DNA of 64,000 nt from Halorubrum sp. F4 (GCF_027257195.1 NZ_JAPDFS010000003.1:364859-428858); one strand, 5' to 3'. Numbered from the stretch's first letter, positions 1 through 8,591 are shown. Notes: a model not told the origin generated them from the sequence alone. Numbers and translations are program-made.

Positions 1-5
1 CATGG

Positions 6-596
6 TTACTCCTCCGTGGCGTCGTCGATCGGGGTACCGTCCCGCAGGTTGTTTCGGTAGCCGTACACGAGCCCGTCGATCCCCGTCGCGTAGATGTCAC
101 CGTCTTCGACATCGAGGCGCACTTGGGGGAGGTCGGTCGTCGCGGCACCGCTGACGACGAGTCCGCCCTTCGACAGGTCGAAGCTCGTATAATGACACGA
201 ACAGGGACCGGCCATCTCCTGTGCGGGTTTCACCTGTCCCTGAACTGGACAGCCCATGTGGGTACAGATACCGCTGAAGGCGACGATCCTGCCGTCGGAT
301 CCCACGCCTCCCCACGCCTCGCCCCCGATGCGGGTGAGGAAGTTCTCAGTACCGTCGAGCGGGTAGGAGAACGTCTCGACGTCACCGTCCGATAGCTCGT
401 CGACGCTCCCGACCCGAACACGCGGGTACCGTTCGAGACCGTCGACCCGCGAGGTCGGAGACTCGGCGGGTCCGTCTTCGGAATCATCCGCTCGAGGGGC
501 TTGGAATCCACAGCCGGCGACGGACGCCGCGCCGGCCGTCCCCACGGTCGCAAGGAGTCGACGGCGGCTCGTCGACAAACCTTCATTATTATTCAT
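6..596 (-). CDS. aioB: Arsenite oxidase small (Rieske) subunit, Tat-exported
   Basis: A 196-residue Rieske [2Fe-2S] protein. The N-terminus has a twin-arginine stretch (SRRRLLATVG) followed by a hydrophobic segment and an Ala/Gly-Cys (VAGC) lipobox-like end, so it is probably exported by Tat and membrane-anchored. The two cluster-binding boxes are CTHMGC (about residues 111-116) and CSCHY (about 132-136), with His and Cys ligands in each. The C-terminal pattern of LPQVRLDV, DGDIYATG and DGLVYG is typical, as I recall it, of AioB rather than of bc1-type Rieske proteins. In arsenite oxidase the subunit passes electrons from the molybdenum subunit to a soluble acceptor such as a copper protein or cytochrome. 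Five bases after its stop codon an ATG lies at positions 3-1 on the same strand, so another gene, expected to be aioA, begins at the window edge; its sequence is not visible. Confidence 0.8.
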   Translation of the reverse strand: MNNNEGLSTSRRRLLATVGTAGAASVAGCGFQAPRADDSEDGPAESPTSRVDGLERYPRVRVGSVDELSDGDVETFSYPLDGTENFLTRIGGEAWGGVGSDGRIVAFSGICTHMGCPVQGQVKPAQEMAGPCSCHYTSFDLSKGGLVVSGAATTDLPQVRLDVEDGDIYATGIDGLVYGYRNNLRDGTPIDDATEE

Positions 597-1093
597 AGTC
601 CAGCCCCCGATTTAGCAGTCATACACTTGTAGCTTTCTCTTATTATCACGGGTTCCGACGGTAACTCATAAAACACCGAATAATTCGCAATAACACTGAA
701 ACTGTGGGAAGAACAATTGTAGAGATTCTTGTCCGCCACGTCATCTCCTCCCAACGATTGAACTTTCATTTAATCAGAGAACCATCCAGCCGATCTAAAT
801 CAGCGTAAACACTATTTCTGTGAGGGGCTCCATCCACGGAGGAACTGCTCGCGGAACGAACATCATTTGATCTGTAGCTACGTTTGCGATCAGATACAAT
901 ATTCAACTCCGGAGGACCGCATCATGAGAACCTCCGACACGCATATATCCCAGAATCGTGGACTTCGCGATATGGCGAGCGAAGACGACGCGCCCGAATC
1001 CGTGAGTCCGGACGGCGGCTCGACGCGGCGTCGTCGACGAGTCACGTTCGACCGCCGATCACGCCGACGCGCAGACACCCTAACGCGTCCGAC
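597..1093. other. Divergent intergenic region upstream of aioB
   Basis: About 500 bases that hold no gene I can support. The part next to aioB is AT-rich and must carry its promoter. A short plus-strand frame (best start near 972, stop at 1095-1097) begins with an acidic haloarchaeal-looking stretch and ends in a very Arg-rich one. It overlaps the next start codon by ATGA, but the composition does not persuade me that it is translated. Confidence 0.5.
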
Positions 1094-1552
1094 ATGAGCC
1101 ATGTTACAGACGAGTTCCGCGCGGGACCACCGATCGGGCTCTCAGAGGTCGATATGGAGCCACTCGAAACCATCGAGCGCGCCGTCGAGATCCGGTGTGC
1201 GACGGGCGACTGGTGGACCGCCGACTGGCGCGGGACACCGGTCGCAGCCCTTGTTGAAGAGGCGGAGTTCCCGCCGGAGACCACTCACCTGATCTTCGAG
1301 ACCACAGACGGCTATCGTGCTTGTCTCGACGTTCATACGGCGCTCGACGGGCTGCTGGCAGTCGCGATCGACGGGGAGCCGCTCGGCGCCGCAGAGCGCC
1401 CGCGGCTCGTCTGTCCCGGCATCGAGGGAATCCGGACGGTGAAGCGAGTCTCGGAGATCGTTCCGGCGACGCTTTCTCGAGGCGAGGATCCGGAAGATCT
1501 AGAGGTATTCGGGATCGGACAGCAAGGTGACGAGCCGACGACCGGCGATTGA
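1094..1552 (+). CDS. Molybdopterin-binding (sulfite-oxidase-fold) domain protein
   Basis: A 152-residue protein resembling the oxidoreductase molybdopterin-binding domain of the sulfite oxidase family. Recognisable pieces are VEIRCATGDWWTADWRG (about residues 36-52, with the Cys at the position that ligates Mo in that family), THLIFETTDGYRACLDV, and a C-terminal RLVCPGIEGIRTVKRV. It is much shorter than a full sulfite oxidase and has no signal peptide, heme or dimerisation domain, so it is a stand-alone domain that could bind cofactor in the cytoplasm. I chose the ATG at 1094 because the fold starts directly after it; an upstream in-frame extension is low-complexity and Arg-rich. It lies between aioB and the molybdoenzyme operon, which suggests a link to molybdenum enzymes. 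Substrate unknown. Confidence 0.65.
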   Translation: MSHVTDEFRAGPPIGLSEVDMEPLETIERAVEIRCATGDWWTADWRGTPVAALVEEAEFPPETTHLIFETTDGYRACLDVHTALDGLLAVAIDGEPLGAAERPRLVCPGIEGIRTVKRVSEIVPATLSRGEDPEDLEVFGIGQQGDEPTTGD

Positions 1553-1625
1553 ATCGCAGGACGACGGACGGGGGCGTCACGTTGACCCGTATCCGATTTT
1601 CGGACGTTCGCCGACGCTTCCCACA

Positions 1626-2684
1626 CTACGGCTCCAGTTCGATCTCGACGGCACCCTCGGCGTGCGAGCGGCGTCGCTCCCGACCGACCTGATCCATCGT
1701 CCGCTCGGCGAGTTCGCGGAACGCTCGCGCCGGCTCCGAGTCGCCGTCGGAGACGATGGGCTCGCCGATCTCACATCCCTCTTGAATCGAAGGATCGAGC
1801 GGAATCTCGGCGAGGAGCGGGTGATCGAACTCGTCGGCGAGCCGCCGCCCGCCACCGGTCGCGAACACGTCGTGTCGGGTCCCGCACTCGTCGCAAACGA
1901 ACCCGCTCATGTTCTCGACGACGCCCAGCACCGACGCGTCGTGTTTGTCGAACATTCGGACGCCCTTTCGAGCGTTGTCCAGTGAGATGTCCTGCGGCGT
2001 CGTCACGACGAGCGCGCCCAACACCGGCATCTGCTGGAGCATCGTCAGCTGTGCGTCGCCCGTTCCCGGCGGCAGGTCGACGACGAAGTAGTCGAGGTCG
2101 CCCCACTCAGTGTCGTGCCACAGCTGCGTGAGTACCTTGTCGACCATGGCGCCCCGCCAGATGACCGGGTCGTCCTCGCCGACGAGGAAGCCGATACTCA
2201 TCAGCTTGAGTCCGTGGCTCTCGACTGGAATGATCGTCTCGTCGTCCTCCGCCATTCCCGGGTGGTCGTGGACGCCGAGCATCCGCGGGATATTGGGACC
2301 GTACACGTCGGCGTCGAACAACCCGACGTTTGCCCCTCGTTCGGCCATCGCCGTCGCGAGGTTCACCGCGACGGTGCTCTTCCCGACGCCGCCCTTGCCG
2401 GAGGAAACGGCGATGATGTTCGGTGCGTCGTCGACGACACCAGTGGGCGTCTGGTCATCGATCTCGATCGTGAGGTCCGCCTCGTATCCCTCCTCGCGGA
2501 CGGTCTCCCTCACCCGGTCGGCGATATCCGTCTCTGTCGGTGAGTACGGCGCGCCGAACGCGAGTGGCACGCGGGCGGTCCCATCGGTAATCTCGATGTT
2601 GCCGACTAGGCCGAGCGATACGATGTCGTCGTTGAGGGCCGGGTCGTCGATCCGGCCCAGGGCGTCGCGTAGTTGTTCGGTCAT
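1626..2684 (-). CDS. Mrp/NBP35-family iron-sulfur carrier ATPase
   Basis: A 352-residue protein with an N-terminal MIP18/DUF59-type domain (about residues 1-85) and a P-loop ATPase domain of the Mrp/ParA class. The deviant Walker A motif is SSGKGGVGKST (about 94-104). Later come DADVYGPNIP and VDLPPGTGD, which are hallmarks of the family. A CDEC pair (near residue 265) matches the Cys-x2-Cys motif that lets Mrp-type dimers hold a [4Fe-4S] cluster for transfer to apoproteins. It is the last gene on the strand of the molybdoenzyme operon, 112 bases beyond the chaperone gene, so it may help mature the iron-sulfur subunits encoded upstream. It could equally be a general housekeeping Mrp. Family assignment is firm; the operon-specific role is inference. 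Confidence 0.85.
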   Translation of the reverse strand: MTEQLRDALGRIDDPALNDDIVSLGLVGNIEITDGTARVPLAFGAPYSPTETDIADRVRETVREEGYEADLTIEIDDQTPTGVVDDAPNIIAVSSGKGGVGKSTVAVNLATAMAERGANVGLFDADVYGPNIPRMLGVHDHPGMAEDDETIIPVESHGLKLMSIGFLVGEDDPVIWRGAMVDKVLTQLWHDTEWGDLDYFVVDLPPGTGDAQLTMLQQMPVLGALVVTTPQDISLDNARKGVRMFDKHDASVLGVVENMSGFVCDECGTRHDVFATGGGRRLADEFDHPLLAEIPLDPSIQEGCEIGEPIVSDGDSEPARAFRELAERTMDQVGRERRRSHAEGAVEIELEP

Positions 2685-2796
2685 GGGCTCGTGTTGTGTC
2701 CGTCGTTAGTCGTTCGCGAATCGGTTGTGCGCTGGCAGTCGTCCGCGCGGTAATCTCCGTTCAGGCGGTGCCCCCGAAACTGTCGGCGCAGGGGAA

Positions 2797-3477
2797 TCAC
2801 CGCGTCACCGCGAGTCGATCGTGGTGCGCGGTCACGATCGCGAGTGTGAGGTCGATGAGACCCGCGTAGTACTCGTGCGGGTCTGACCGTTGGATTCGAG
2901 CGTGATACGTCGGTACCCACTCGGTCAGGTGTTCGTCGAGCAGCCACCACTTGGCATCCTCGACGTCGGGCTCGTCTGCGTCCGTTTCGGTATCGTCCAT
3001 CGCGAGCAGTTCCCCGAGAAACTGGAGCTCCATACCGAGGTGGTCCGGCGGCTCGTTGCCGTTTGCGTCGGCGACGTCGACTCCCGCCCAGCGGTATCCC
3101 TGTCGGATCTCGGTGGTGGTGTCGCTATAGAACTGCCCGTCGACGTACAGCGACTCGTACGGCGGGTCCGGGACGCGCTCGGAGATCCCGCGAAAGGTCT
3201 GCGTGTAGGCTGTCGCGAGTGTCTCCTCGTCGGCGTCGCTTCCGCTCTCGATGCGGTCGAGTGCCGCCTCGATTTCCAGCGGTAGCGACTCGGCGGTCAC
3301 CCGCCACTCGGACGCCCACGCGCCAACGGCGTCGGCACGCTCCCGATCGGGCCGGGAGAGGAACTGCTCGCCGAGCACGCGGTAGACGCGGGCATCCGGC
3401 ACGGCCGACGCTCCAGTCGGGGATTCGGAGGCGGAGCGTTCCGGTTCTGTCGCCGCGGTCGTCTCGTCGCGGATCAT
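2797..3477 (-). CDS. TorD/DmsD-type molybdoenzyme chaperone (ArrD-like)
   Basis: A 226-residue acidic, helical protein of the TorD/NarJ-like chaperone superfamily. The characteristic features are RVYRVLGEQFLSRPD near the start, the pattern PPYESLYVDGQ (about residues 124-134), and DHLGMELQFLGELLA (about 166-180), which corresponds to the conserved EPxDHxxxELxFL region of this family. Such proteins bind the Tat signal and cofactor site of the catalytic subunit and delay export until the molybdenum cofactor is inserted. Its ATG (3475-3477) overlaps the TGA stop of the membrane-subunit gene as ATGA, which fixes the start and implies translational coupling. Reading further upstream in frame gives only Arg-rich shadow sequence. 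It is the fifth gene of the molybdoenzyme operon. Confidence 0.8.
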   Translation of the reverse strand: MIRDETTAATEPERSASESPTGASAVPDARVYRVLGEQFLSRPDRERADAVGAWASEWRVTAESLPLEIEAALDRIESGSDADEETLATAYTQTFRGISERVPDPPYESLYVDGQFYSDTTTEIRQGYRWAGVDVADANGNEPPDHLGMELQFLGELLAMDDTETDADEPDVEDAKWWLLDEHLTEWVPTYHARIQRSDPHEYYAGLIDLTLAIVTAHHDRLAVTR

Positions 3478-4772
3478 GATTCCGCTTGCACCTCCCTTGA
3501 TTCGCCGACGGAGACGACGGGGAGCGTCTTCGTGAACACCAGCAGCGCGAGTGCGACCAGTCCGGTCGTCCCCATCAGGTTCAGCCACTCGTATATCGAC
3601 GGGACGTACTCGCCGACGGGGTACATCAGATCGGGATACATCAGCCCGCCGACGACCAACCACGTCTCTTGGTGGAGGATGCCGACCAGCAGCACGCCCG
3701 TCAAGGCGGTCGTCCCGACGAGGCTGAATCGACCGGTCACCTGCTGGAGTACGAGGTACACCGTCGGAACGATCATCGCTGCGATCGCCAGCCACAGCAG
3801 CGGGGACAGCTGTCCGCCGAAGATGAGCGCCGTCACGTTCGGGTCGGCCATATCGGCCGCGAACGACCCCGTCTGGATCTCGTAGAAGACCCCCAGCATG
3901 TAGGTGAACGCGAACGCGCCCGTGAAGACGCCGAATGTCCGAATCGTCCGGTCGGTGAACACGTCGTCGAGGCCGTAGGCGTACCGCAACACGGCGGCGA
4001 CGAACAGCACGGCCGCCGCCCCGGTGGTCATGCTCTGGGCGAGGAACGTCGGCCCCTGAATCGCGCCGAACCAGTTGATATTGACGCCGAGCGGTCCCCA
4101 CAGGAAGGGGACGAGTCCCCCGCCGACGATCGGGATGAACGCGAGAATAAACGCCGCGAGCCACCAGACGGTTGGCCGGCCCGACCTATCGTCGGTCGGC
4201 TCGTACCCGGTCAACAGGAGGTCGTACACGGGCGCGAGCGCCGACGGGAGTGCCTCCCGCTCAGAGAGGACGTACAGGTCCTCTCGGATCGAGACGACGA
4301 GGTACGCGACCGAGAGGAGTCCGAGTCCGCCGAGCAGGATCACGTCCCACGCGATCGGCGACTGGAGCGGGAGGTACAGGATGGTGTTGAACACCCGGAA
4401 CGGCTGGCCGAGGTCGAAGACGACGTGTAGGAACCCGACGCCGAACGCCAGCGGCGTCAGCAGTTCGCCGATCCGAGCATACGGCTCGTACTCTTCCATC
4501 CCGAACACACGGAAGATCGCCGACAGCGCGATCGCGCCGACGCCCATGGCGGACCACCAGCTGAACGCGCCGATGTCGAGCCCCCACGGAACGCCACCGT
4601 CCGTCCCCCAGTTGTTCAACGCCGTCACGCTGTGTCCCTCGGTGAGGACGGTCACGAAGCTGTACAGCATTCCGAGGACGACGAGCCCGGCGACCGCCAC
4701 GAGCGCGTAATAGGCCGTGCTCGTCTCTCGGAGCGGTGCCACAAGGCCATCGCGTTTGGTTGGTGTACTCAT
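3474..4772 (-). CDS. NrfD/PsrC-type quinone-reactive membrane subunit
   Basis: A 432-residue integral membrane protein with about ten hydrophobic helices spread over its length, as expected for the NrfD/PsrC family. Examples are the helix near residues 18-42 (YALVAVAGLVVLG), one near 110-125 (FGVGFLHVVFDLGQPFR), and one near 300-320 of the sequence EIQTGSFAAD loop region. These subunits exchange electrons between membrane quinone and the ferredoxin-like subunit of a peripheral molybdoenzyme. The gene starts three bases after the iron-sulfur subunit and overlaps the chaperone gene by four bases, so it is a tightly packed operon member. In an arsenate-reducing system this would be ArrC; in a polysulfide or thiosulfate system PsrC or PhsC. 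Sequence alone does not separate these. Confidence 0.75.
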   Translation of the reverse strand: MSTPTKRDGLVAPLRETSTAYYALVAVAGLVVLGMLYSFVTVLTEGHSVTALNNWGTDGGVPWGLDIGAFSWWSAMGVGAIALSAIFRVFGMEEYEPYARIGELLTPLAFGVGFLHVVFDLGQPFRVFNTILYLPLQSPIAWDVILLGGLGLLSVAYLVVSIREDLYVLSEREALPSALAPVYDLLLTGYEPTDDRSGRPTVWWLAAFILAFIPIVGGGLVPFLWGPLGVNINWFGAIQGPTFLAQSMTTGAAAVLFVAAVLRYAYGLDDVFTDRTIRTFGVFTGAFAFTYMLGVFYEIQTGSFAADMADPNVTALIFGGQLSPLLWLAIAAMIVPTVYLVLQQVTGRFSLVGTTALTGVLLVGILHQETWLVVGGLMYPDLMYPVGEYVPSIYEWLNLMGTTGLVALALLVFTKTLPVVSVGESREVQAES

Positions 4773-4775
4773 GGA

Positions 4776-5630
4776 TTACACCTCCACGTCCGTCGAGCGG
4801 CTTTCCGGCGGATTCCGTTCGACCTCCGCGGCCTCCTCCGGGTCCTTGAACCGCTCCGCCGTCTCGACCGGACGGGCGTCGTCGCCCGGCTCATCGCCGA
4901 TATACACGACGTTCGGTTCGGTTCCGCGATCCTCGAGCAACTGGAACGTCGACGACGAGGACTTCTCGCTGAGGTGCTGGCGCGGTTCGCTTTCCGGGTC
5001 CTCCATGTCGCCGAACTTGATCGCGTCCACCGGACAGGTCTGCGCGCAAGCCGTCGTTCCCTGCTGTTGGGGGTCCTCCTGTCTGTGCGCACAGAAGGTA
5101 CACTTACTCATCACCCCCTCCGGCTGCGGACCGGACGCACTCGTTCCCCGAGGCGAGATCCCCTCTTCGTGTGCCGGGTCGTGCCACGGGGGTTTTCCCT
5201 CTGCGCTGTCGACGACGTCCGACATCGCGCCGGAACCAAACTCGTCGTCGCCGCTGCTCTCGCCGTGTCCGTGACCGTACTGGGCATCCTCCGGGTGCAT
5301 GAACTGCGCGTAGTTCACGCCGTACGGACAGCCGATCTCGCAGTACCGACAGCCGATACACCGGTCGTAGTCGGTGAGGACGATCCCGTCCTCCTCGCGT
5401 TTGAACCGCGCCGACGTCGGACACGCCGACGCACAGGACGGCTCCGAGCAGTGCTGGCACGGGCGGGGCATGAACTGCTGTTGGGTGTCCGGGTACTCGC
5501 CCTTCTCGTACCGGAACACGTGCATCCAGAACGCCCCGCGTGGCGTGCTGTTCTCGACCTTACAGGCCTCCATACAGGCCCGGCAGCCGTAACAACGCTC
5601 TAAGTCGATCGCCATTCCGAGCTGTGTCAT
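4776..5630 (-). CDS. Four-cluster ferredoxin-like electron-transfer subunit (ArrB/PsrB/DmsB-like)
   Basis: A 284-residue iron-sulfur subunit with four Cys groups: CYGCRACMEAC (about residues 14-24), CQHCSEPSCASACP (about 58-71), CIGCRYCEIGCP (about 91-102), and CTFCAH with a later CAQTCP (about 177-200). This is the arrangement of the DmsB/PsrB/ArrB family, which carries four [4Fe-4S] clusters between the membrane subunit and the molybdopterin subunit. The insertion between groups three and four (about 110-170) is acidic and His/Gly-rich, and the C-terminal tail is very acidic, both halophilic features. Its ATG overlaps the stop of the catalytic gene by one base (TGATG). It has no Tat signal and is presumably exported with the catalytic subunit. 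Confidence 0.85.
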   Translation of the reverse strand: MTQLGMAIDLERCYGCRACMEACKVENSTPRGAFWMHVFRYEKGEYPDTQQQFMPRPCQHCSEPSCASACPTSARFKREEDGIVLTDYDRCIGCRYCEIGCPYGVNYAQFMHPEDAQYGHGHGESSGDDEFGSGAMSDVVDSAEGKPPWHDPAHEEGISPRGTSASGPQPEGVMSKCTFCAHRQEDPQQQGTTACAQTCPVDAIKFGDMEDPESEPRQHLSEKSSSSTFQLLEDRGTEPNVVYIGDEPGDDARPVETAERFKDPEEAAEVERNPPESRSTDVEV

Positions 5631-8353
5631 CAGTCATCACCTCCGGCGTGCTCGACCTTCGCACGGATCTGGAACGCCTGCCCGTTGTCCAGTCCGACGT
5701 AGCCGGGTCCGCTCGGGAACAGTTTGTTCACGTTCGGCCCCTCGTCGAGGGCCTCGCTCTCGGGGTCCTTCCACGAGCCGTGGTGCGGCGGCAGCCCGAC
5801 CGTACCGGGCGTGACGCCTTCGAGCACCATCGCGTTGCCCCGGCCGCGGTACGTCTCGCCCGTCATCGCGTTGTGCGTCTCGATGACGACCTCTTGGCCG
5901 TTCTCGATCCCGAGGCGCTCGGCGTCCTGCGCGCTGATCCGGATCGGGCTCTCCGGCGCGATCTCGTTGAGCAGCTTGTTGTTCGCCGTTCGCGACTGCT
6001 TGTGTTCGATCTGGTGGAACGTGTAGGTCGTCAGGTCGTACTCGTCCGGCGATTTGAAGGCCGTCGGCTCCCGCCACGTCGGGAATCCGTTGTAGTCTTG
6101 AATGTACGGAAAGTCGGACTCGTCGAATCCCTCCTGTGCCATCAGTTCGTCGACGCGGTCGCCCATTCGAACGAGCGTCTCGCTGTAGAGGTCGTGTTTG
6201 ACGTCGTAGGGGTTGTACTCGCCGTACCCGTTGTCGCTCCCCCACGTGTACGCGTATCGGTTGCCACCGCCGACCTCCCACTCGGTGTTGATGACGTTGC
6301 CCTCGCGGAACCACTCGAGGCTCTTACCCTTCGTGCGGGCCCAGCGGTCGAGCCCGTCGCGGAGGAACTCGTGCGGGTCGTCCGGCGCCTCGTCGGTACC
6401 TGAGTAGGCGTATTCGGTCCCGTCGAGTCCGAGCTCGGCGTTGATGTCGGCGACGTACTCCTCGTATGCATCGACGGCCTTCGCGAGCTGGATGAAAATC
6501 TCGGCATCCGGCTTGCTGTCGAACAGCGGATCCATCGAGGGGAACCGGATGTGCTCGATCTCGCCGGTGCCGTTCCACCCGCCGGTCGGTCCTTGGAGCT
6601 TGTCCGCGGTCGCTGCCGGCAGCACGTAGTCGGCCGCAACGTCGGCGGTCTCGCTCATGAAGGGGTCGACCACGATAGTCGTGTCGAGCTTGCTGAGCGC
6701 CTCAACGACGGTGTCGGTCTGCGGCGCCGACAGCGCCGGGTTGGCCATCTGGACGATCATAGCCATCTCGCTCGGCTCGTGCGGGAGGTTGTACTTCTCG
6801 GGATCGTTCAGGCTGACCCACGTCTGCGTGTACCCGCCGGAGCTGATCGGGTGGAACATGCTCTCGCCGAGGTCCGGACCGTCCGGGTTCGGCGTGATCT
6901 TCTCGGGGTGGTACGCCAAGTCGCGGAATCCCGGTAGGTAGCCGTCGTTCGGCTCGCTGTACTTCCCCTTCCGGACGCGGGTCGAGCCGACGGCGTCGAT
7001 CGCGCCGACCAGCATCGCCGTCTGATAGTGGGCCATCGTCGTGACCGTACCCATCTCCTGTTGGGCGACGTGGTAGCCGTGCATCCCGACCGGCCGGTAT
7101 GGCACCTCTTCGCCGTTGACCTCGACCGTCGCACCGATCTTCGCGTGTTCGCCCCACTCGATCGCGATCCGCTCGATGGTGTCGGCGTCGATCCCCGTGA
7201 TCTCCTCTCCCCACTCGGGGTCGTACTGGTCGAGGTGTTCGACGAACAGCTGGAAGGCGGGCTTCGCCTCGACGCCGTCGACCGTGTATGCTCCGCGGAG
7301 CGCCGGATCGTCGGCCTCCTCGTGAGGGACCGGCTCCTCGACGGCCTCGTCGTACACCAACTCGCCGTCGGGCCACTTCCACGCTTCACCGGGGTCCTCG
7401 GCGGCGTCGGTCCGGAGGATGTGTCCCTCTTGATCCCCCTCAGTCGCGACGAGACACGGGGCGTTGGTCGCCCGGATCAGGTACTCCTCGTCGACGTATC
7501 CCTCCCGGACGAGGACGTGGTTCATCGCGTTGAAGAAGGCCATGTCGGTGCCCGGCTCGATCGGAACCCACTCGTCGGTGTAACTTCCCATCCCGCGCGT
7601 CTGCGGGTCGAGCGTCACCGTGTGCATCCCGCCCTCCTTCGCGTCGGCGACCTCTCGGGTCCACGTGATGTTACACGTGTGCGCCCCACCGGAGGTCGTG
7701 GCGCCGAACCCCCATGCGAGGAAGTAGTCGCAGTTCTCGAAGTCGGTCTCGGAAACGCCGTGCGTCCCAAAGATCAGCTCTTGGGCGCGGTATCCCGAGT
7801 CCGAGCAGGTGGCTCCATGTCCGTATTTCTCCATACTACCGTACTTGTTACTCGTGCCAGTCACCCACGCGTCCTCCTGCCACTGCGGGGACTTTTTCCG
7901 GCCGACTTGGAAGACGACTCGTCGCGGGTCGTCCTCGAGCTTCGTCGTGAGATCGTCGCCGATCTCGTCCATCGCCTGCTCCCAACTGATCTCCTCCCAC
8001 TCCCCGTGTTGGCCCTTCCCGTTCGTTCGTTTCAGCGGGGCCTTGATCCGATGGGGGTCGTACACCTGCGCGATCTGCGCTTGTCCCTTCGGACAGAGTC
8101 CGCCGCCCGTCCGGCGCTCGTCGGGATGACCCTCGTACTTGATGACGCGGTTCCCGACCTTCTTTGCCACGGCGGCACAGTCCTGCTTGCCGATCCAGCA
8201 GGCGGTCGGGACCTGTTCGTACTCCAACTCGCCCGACTGGGCGTCGGCCTCCTGTAGGAACGACGCGCTGCCGCCGATACCGAGTGCCGCGGCCGCGACG
8301 CCGCCGGCCTTCAAGGCGTCCCGTCTCGTGAGATCGAGCCCGTCGCTACTCAT
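5630..8353 (-). CDS. Molybdopterin oxidoreductase catalytic subunit, probable respiratory arsenate reductase (ArrA/ArxA-like)
   Basis: A 907-residue member of the DMSO-reductase superfamily with a Tat signal (LTRRDALKAGG, followed by an Ala/Gly hydrophobic core ending near residue 38). The N-terminal cluster motif reads CWIGKQDC and then GGGLCPKG about 26 residues later, so it has Cys-x6-Cys-x26-Cys and lacks the usual second Cys (Gly in its place). GATCSDSGYRAQELIFG (about 181-197) supplies a Cys at the position of the Mo ligand. That excludes the Ser-type DMSO reductases, the Asp-type nitrate/selenate group and AioA, and leaves the arsenate, polysulfide, thiosulfate and periplasmic nitrate groups. 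The C-terminal molybdopterin dinucleotide domain is present (GQEVVIETHNAMTGETYRG). Given aioB and the ars genes nearby I favour arsenate reductase, or arsenite oxidation by an Arx-type enzyme. Polysulfide or thiosulfate reductase is the main alternative. Confidence 0.65.
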   Translation of the reverse strand: MSSDGLDLTRRDALKAGGVAAAALGIGGSASFLQEADAQSGELEYEQVPTACWIGKQDCAAVAKKVGNRVIKYEGHPDERRTGGGLCPKGQAQIAQVYDPHRIKAPLKRTNGKGQHGEWEEISWEQAMDEIGDDLTTKLEDDPRRVVFQVGRKKSPQWQEDAWVTGTSNKYGSMEKYGHGATCSDSGYRAQELIFGTHGVSETDFENCDYFLAWGFGATTSGGAHTCNITWTREVADAKEGGMHTVTLDPQTRGMGSYTDEWVPIEPGTDMAFFNAMNHVLVREGYVDEEYLIRATNAPCLVATEGDQEGHILRTDAAEDPGEAWKWPDGELVYDEAVEEPVPHEEADDPALRGAYTVDGVEAKPAFQLFVEHLDQYDPEWGEEITGIDADTIERIAIEWGEHAKIGATVEVNGEEVPYRPVGMHGYHVAQQEMGTVTTMAHYQTAMLVGAIDAVGSTRVRKGKYSEPNDGYLPGFRDLAYHPEKITPNPDGPDLGESMFHPISSGGYTQTWVSLNDPEKYNLPHEPSEMAMIVQMANPALSAPQTDTVVEALSKLDTTIVVDPFMSETADVAADYVLPAATADKLQGPTGGWNGTGEIEHIRFPSMDPLFDSKPDAEIFIQLAKAVDAYEEYVADINAELGLDGTEYAYSGTDEAPDDPHEFLRDGLDRWARTKGKSLEWFREGNVINTEWEVGGGNRYAYTWGSDNGYGEYNPYDVKHDLYSETLVRMGDRVDELMAQEGFDESDFPYIQDYNGFPTWREPTAFKSPDEYDLTTYTFHQIEHKQSRTANNKLLNEIAPESPIRISAQDAERLGIENGQEVVIETHNAMTGETYRGRGNAMVLEGVTPGTVGLPPHHGSWKDPESEALDEGPNVNKLFPSGPGYVGLDNGQAFQIRAKVEHAGGDD

Positions 8354-8591
8354 CGTCGAACCCCTCCGGTTTCGTCGGTCGGTCGTCGACGCCGAACTCG
8401 TCTTTCACCTGCTCGTGGTACTTTTCGTGGAACTCCTCTTCTGTCAACTCTCCACGGGCGAGACGGACCGCATCCCGACCCATCTCTTTGCCCAGTTCGG
8501 TGTCGTACTCGACGTCACCGAGCCGTTCCTCGGCCCAGCCGTCGAACTCGGCGTCTTCGATATCGGGTGGATCTCGATGGTCTCGCTCCAT
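8346..8591 (-). CDS. Small acidic protein leading the molybdoenzyme operon
   Basis: An 81-residue soluble, strongly acidic, probably helical protein with no Cys and no signal peptide. The centre reads GKEMGRDAVRLARGELTEEE followed by FHEKYHEQVKDEFGVDDRP. It is the first gene of the operon and its last codons overlap the start of the catalytic-subunit gene by eight bases, so the two must be translated together. I have an impression that similar short proteins, or N-terminal segments, accompany haloarchaeal molybdoenzymes, but I cannot name a family. A role as an assembly factor, or as a helical extension of the catalytic subunit that became a separate gene, is a guess from position. Start is the first ATG of the frame. 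Confidence 0.65.
   Translation of the reverse strand: MERDHRDPPDIEDAEFDGWAEERLGDVEYDTELGKEMGRDAVRLARGELTEEEFHEKYHEQVKDEFGVDDRPTKPEGFDDE

Noticed and set aside
6..596. The Rieske protein being part of a bc1-type complex
   Set aside because: It has a lipobox-like Tat end instead of a bc1-type transmembrane anchor, the C-terminal motifs resemble AioB, and no cytochrome b gene is seen here.
867..1097. A plus-strand open frame before the molybdopterin-fold gene, acidic at first and then very Arg-rich, ending in an ATGA overlap
   Set aside because: The acidic part alone looks coding, but the Arg-rich half does not fit any domain and the next gene's fold begins cleanly after its own ATG. A frameshifted N-terminus cannot be excluded.
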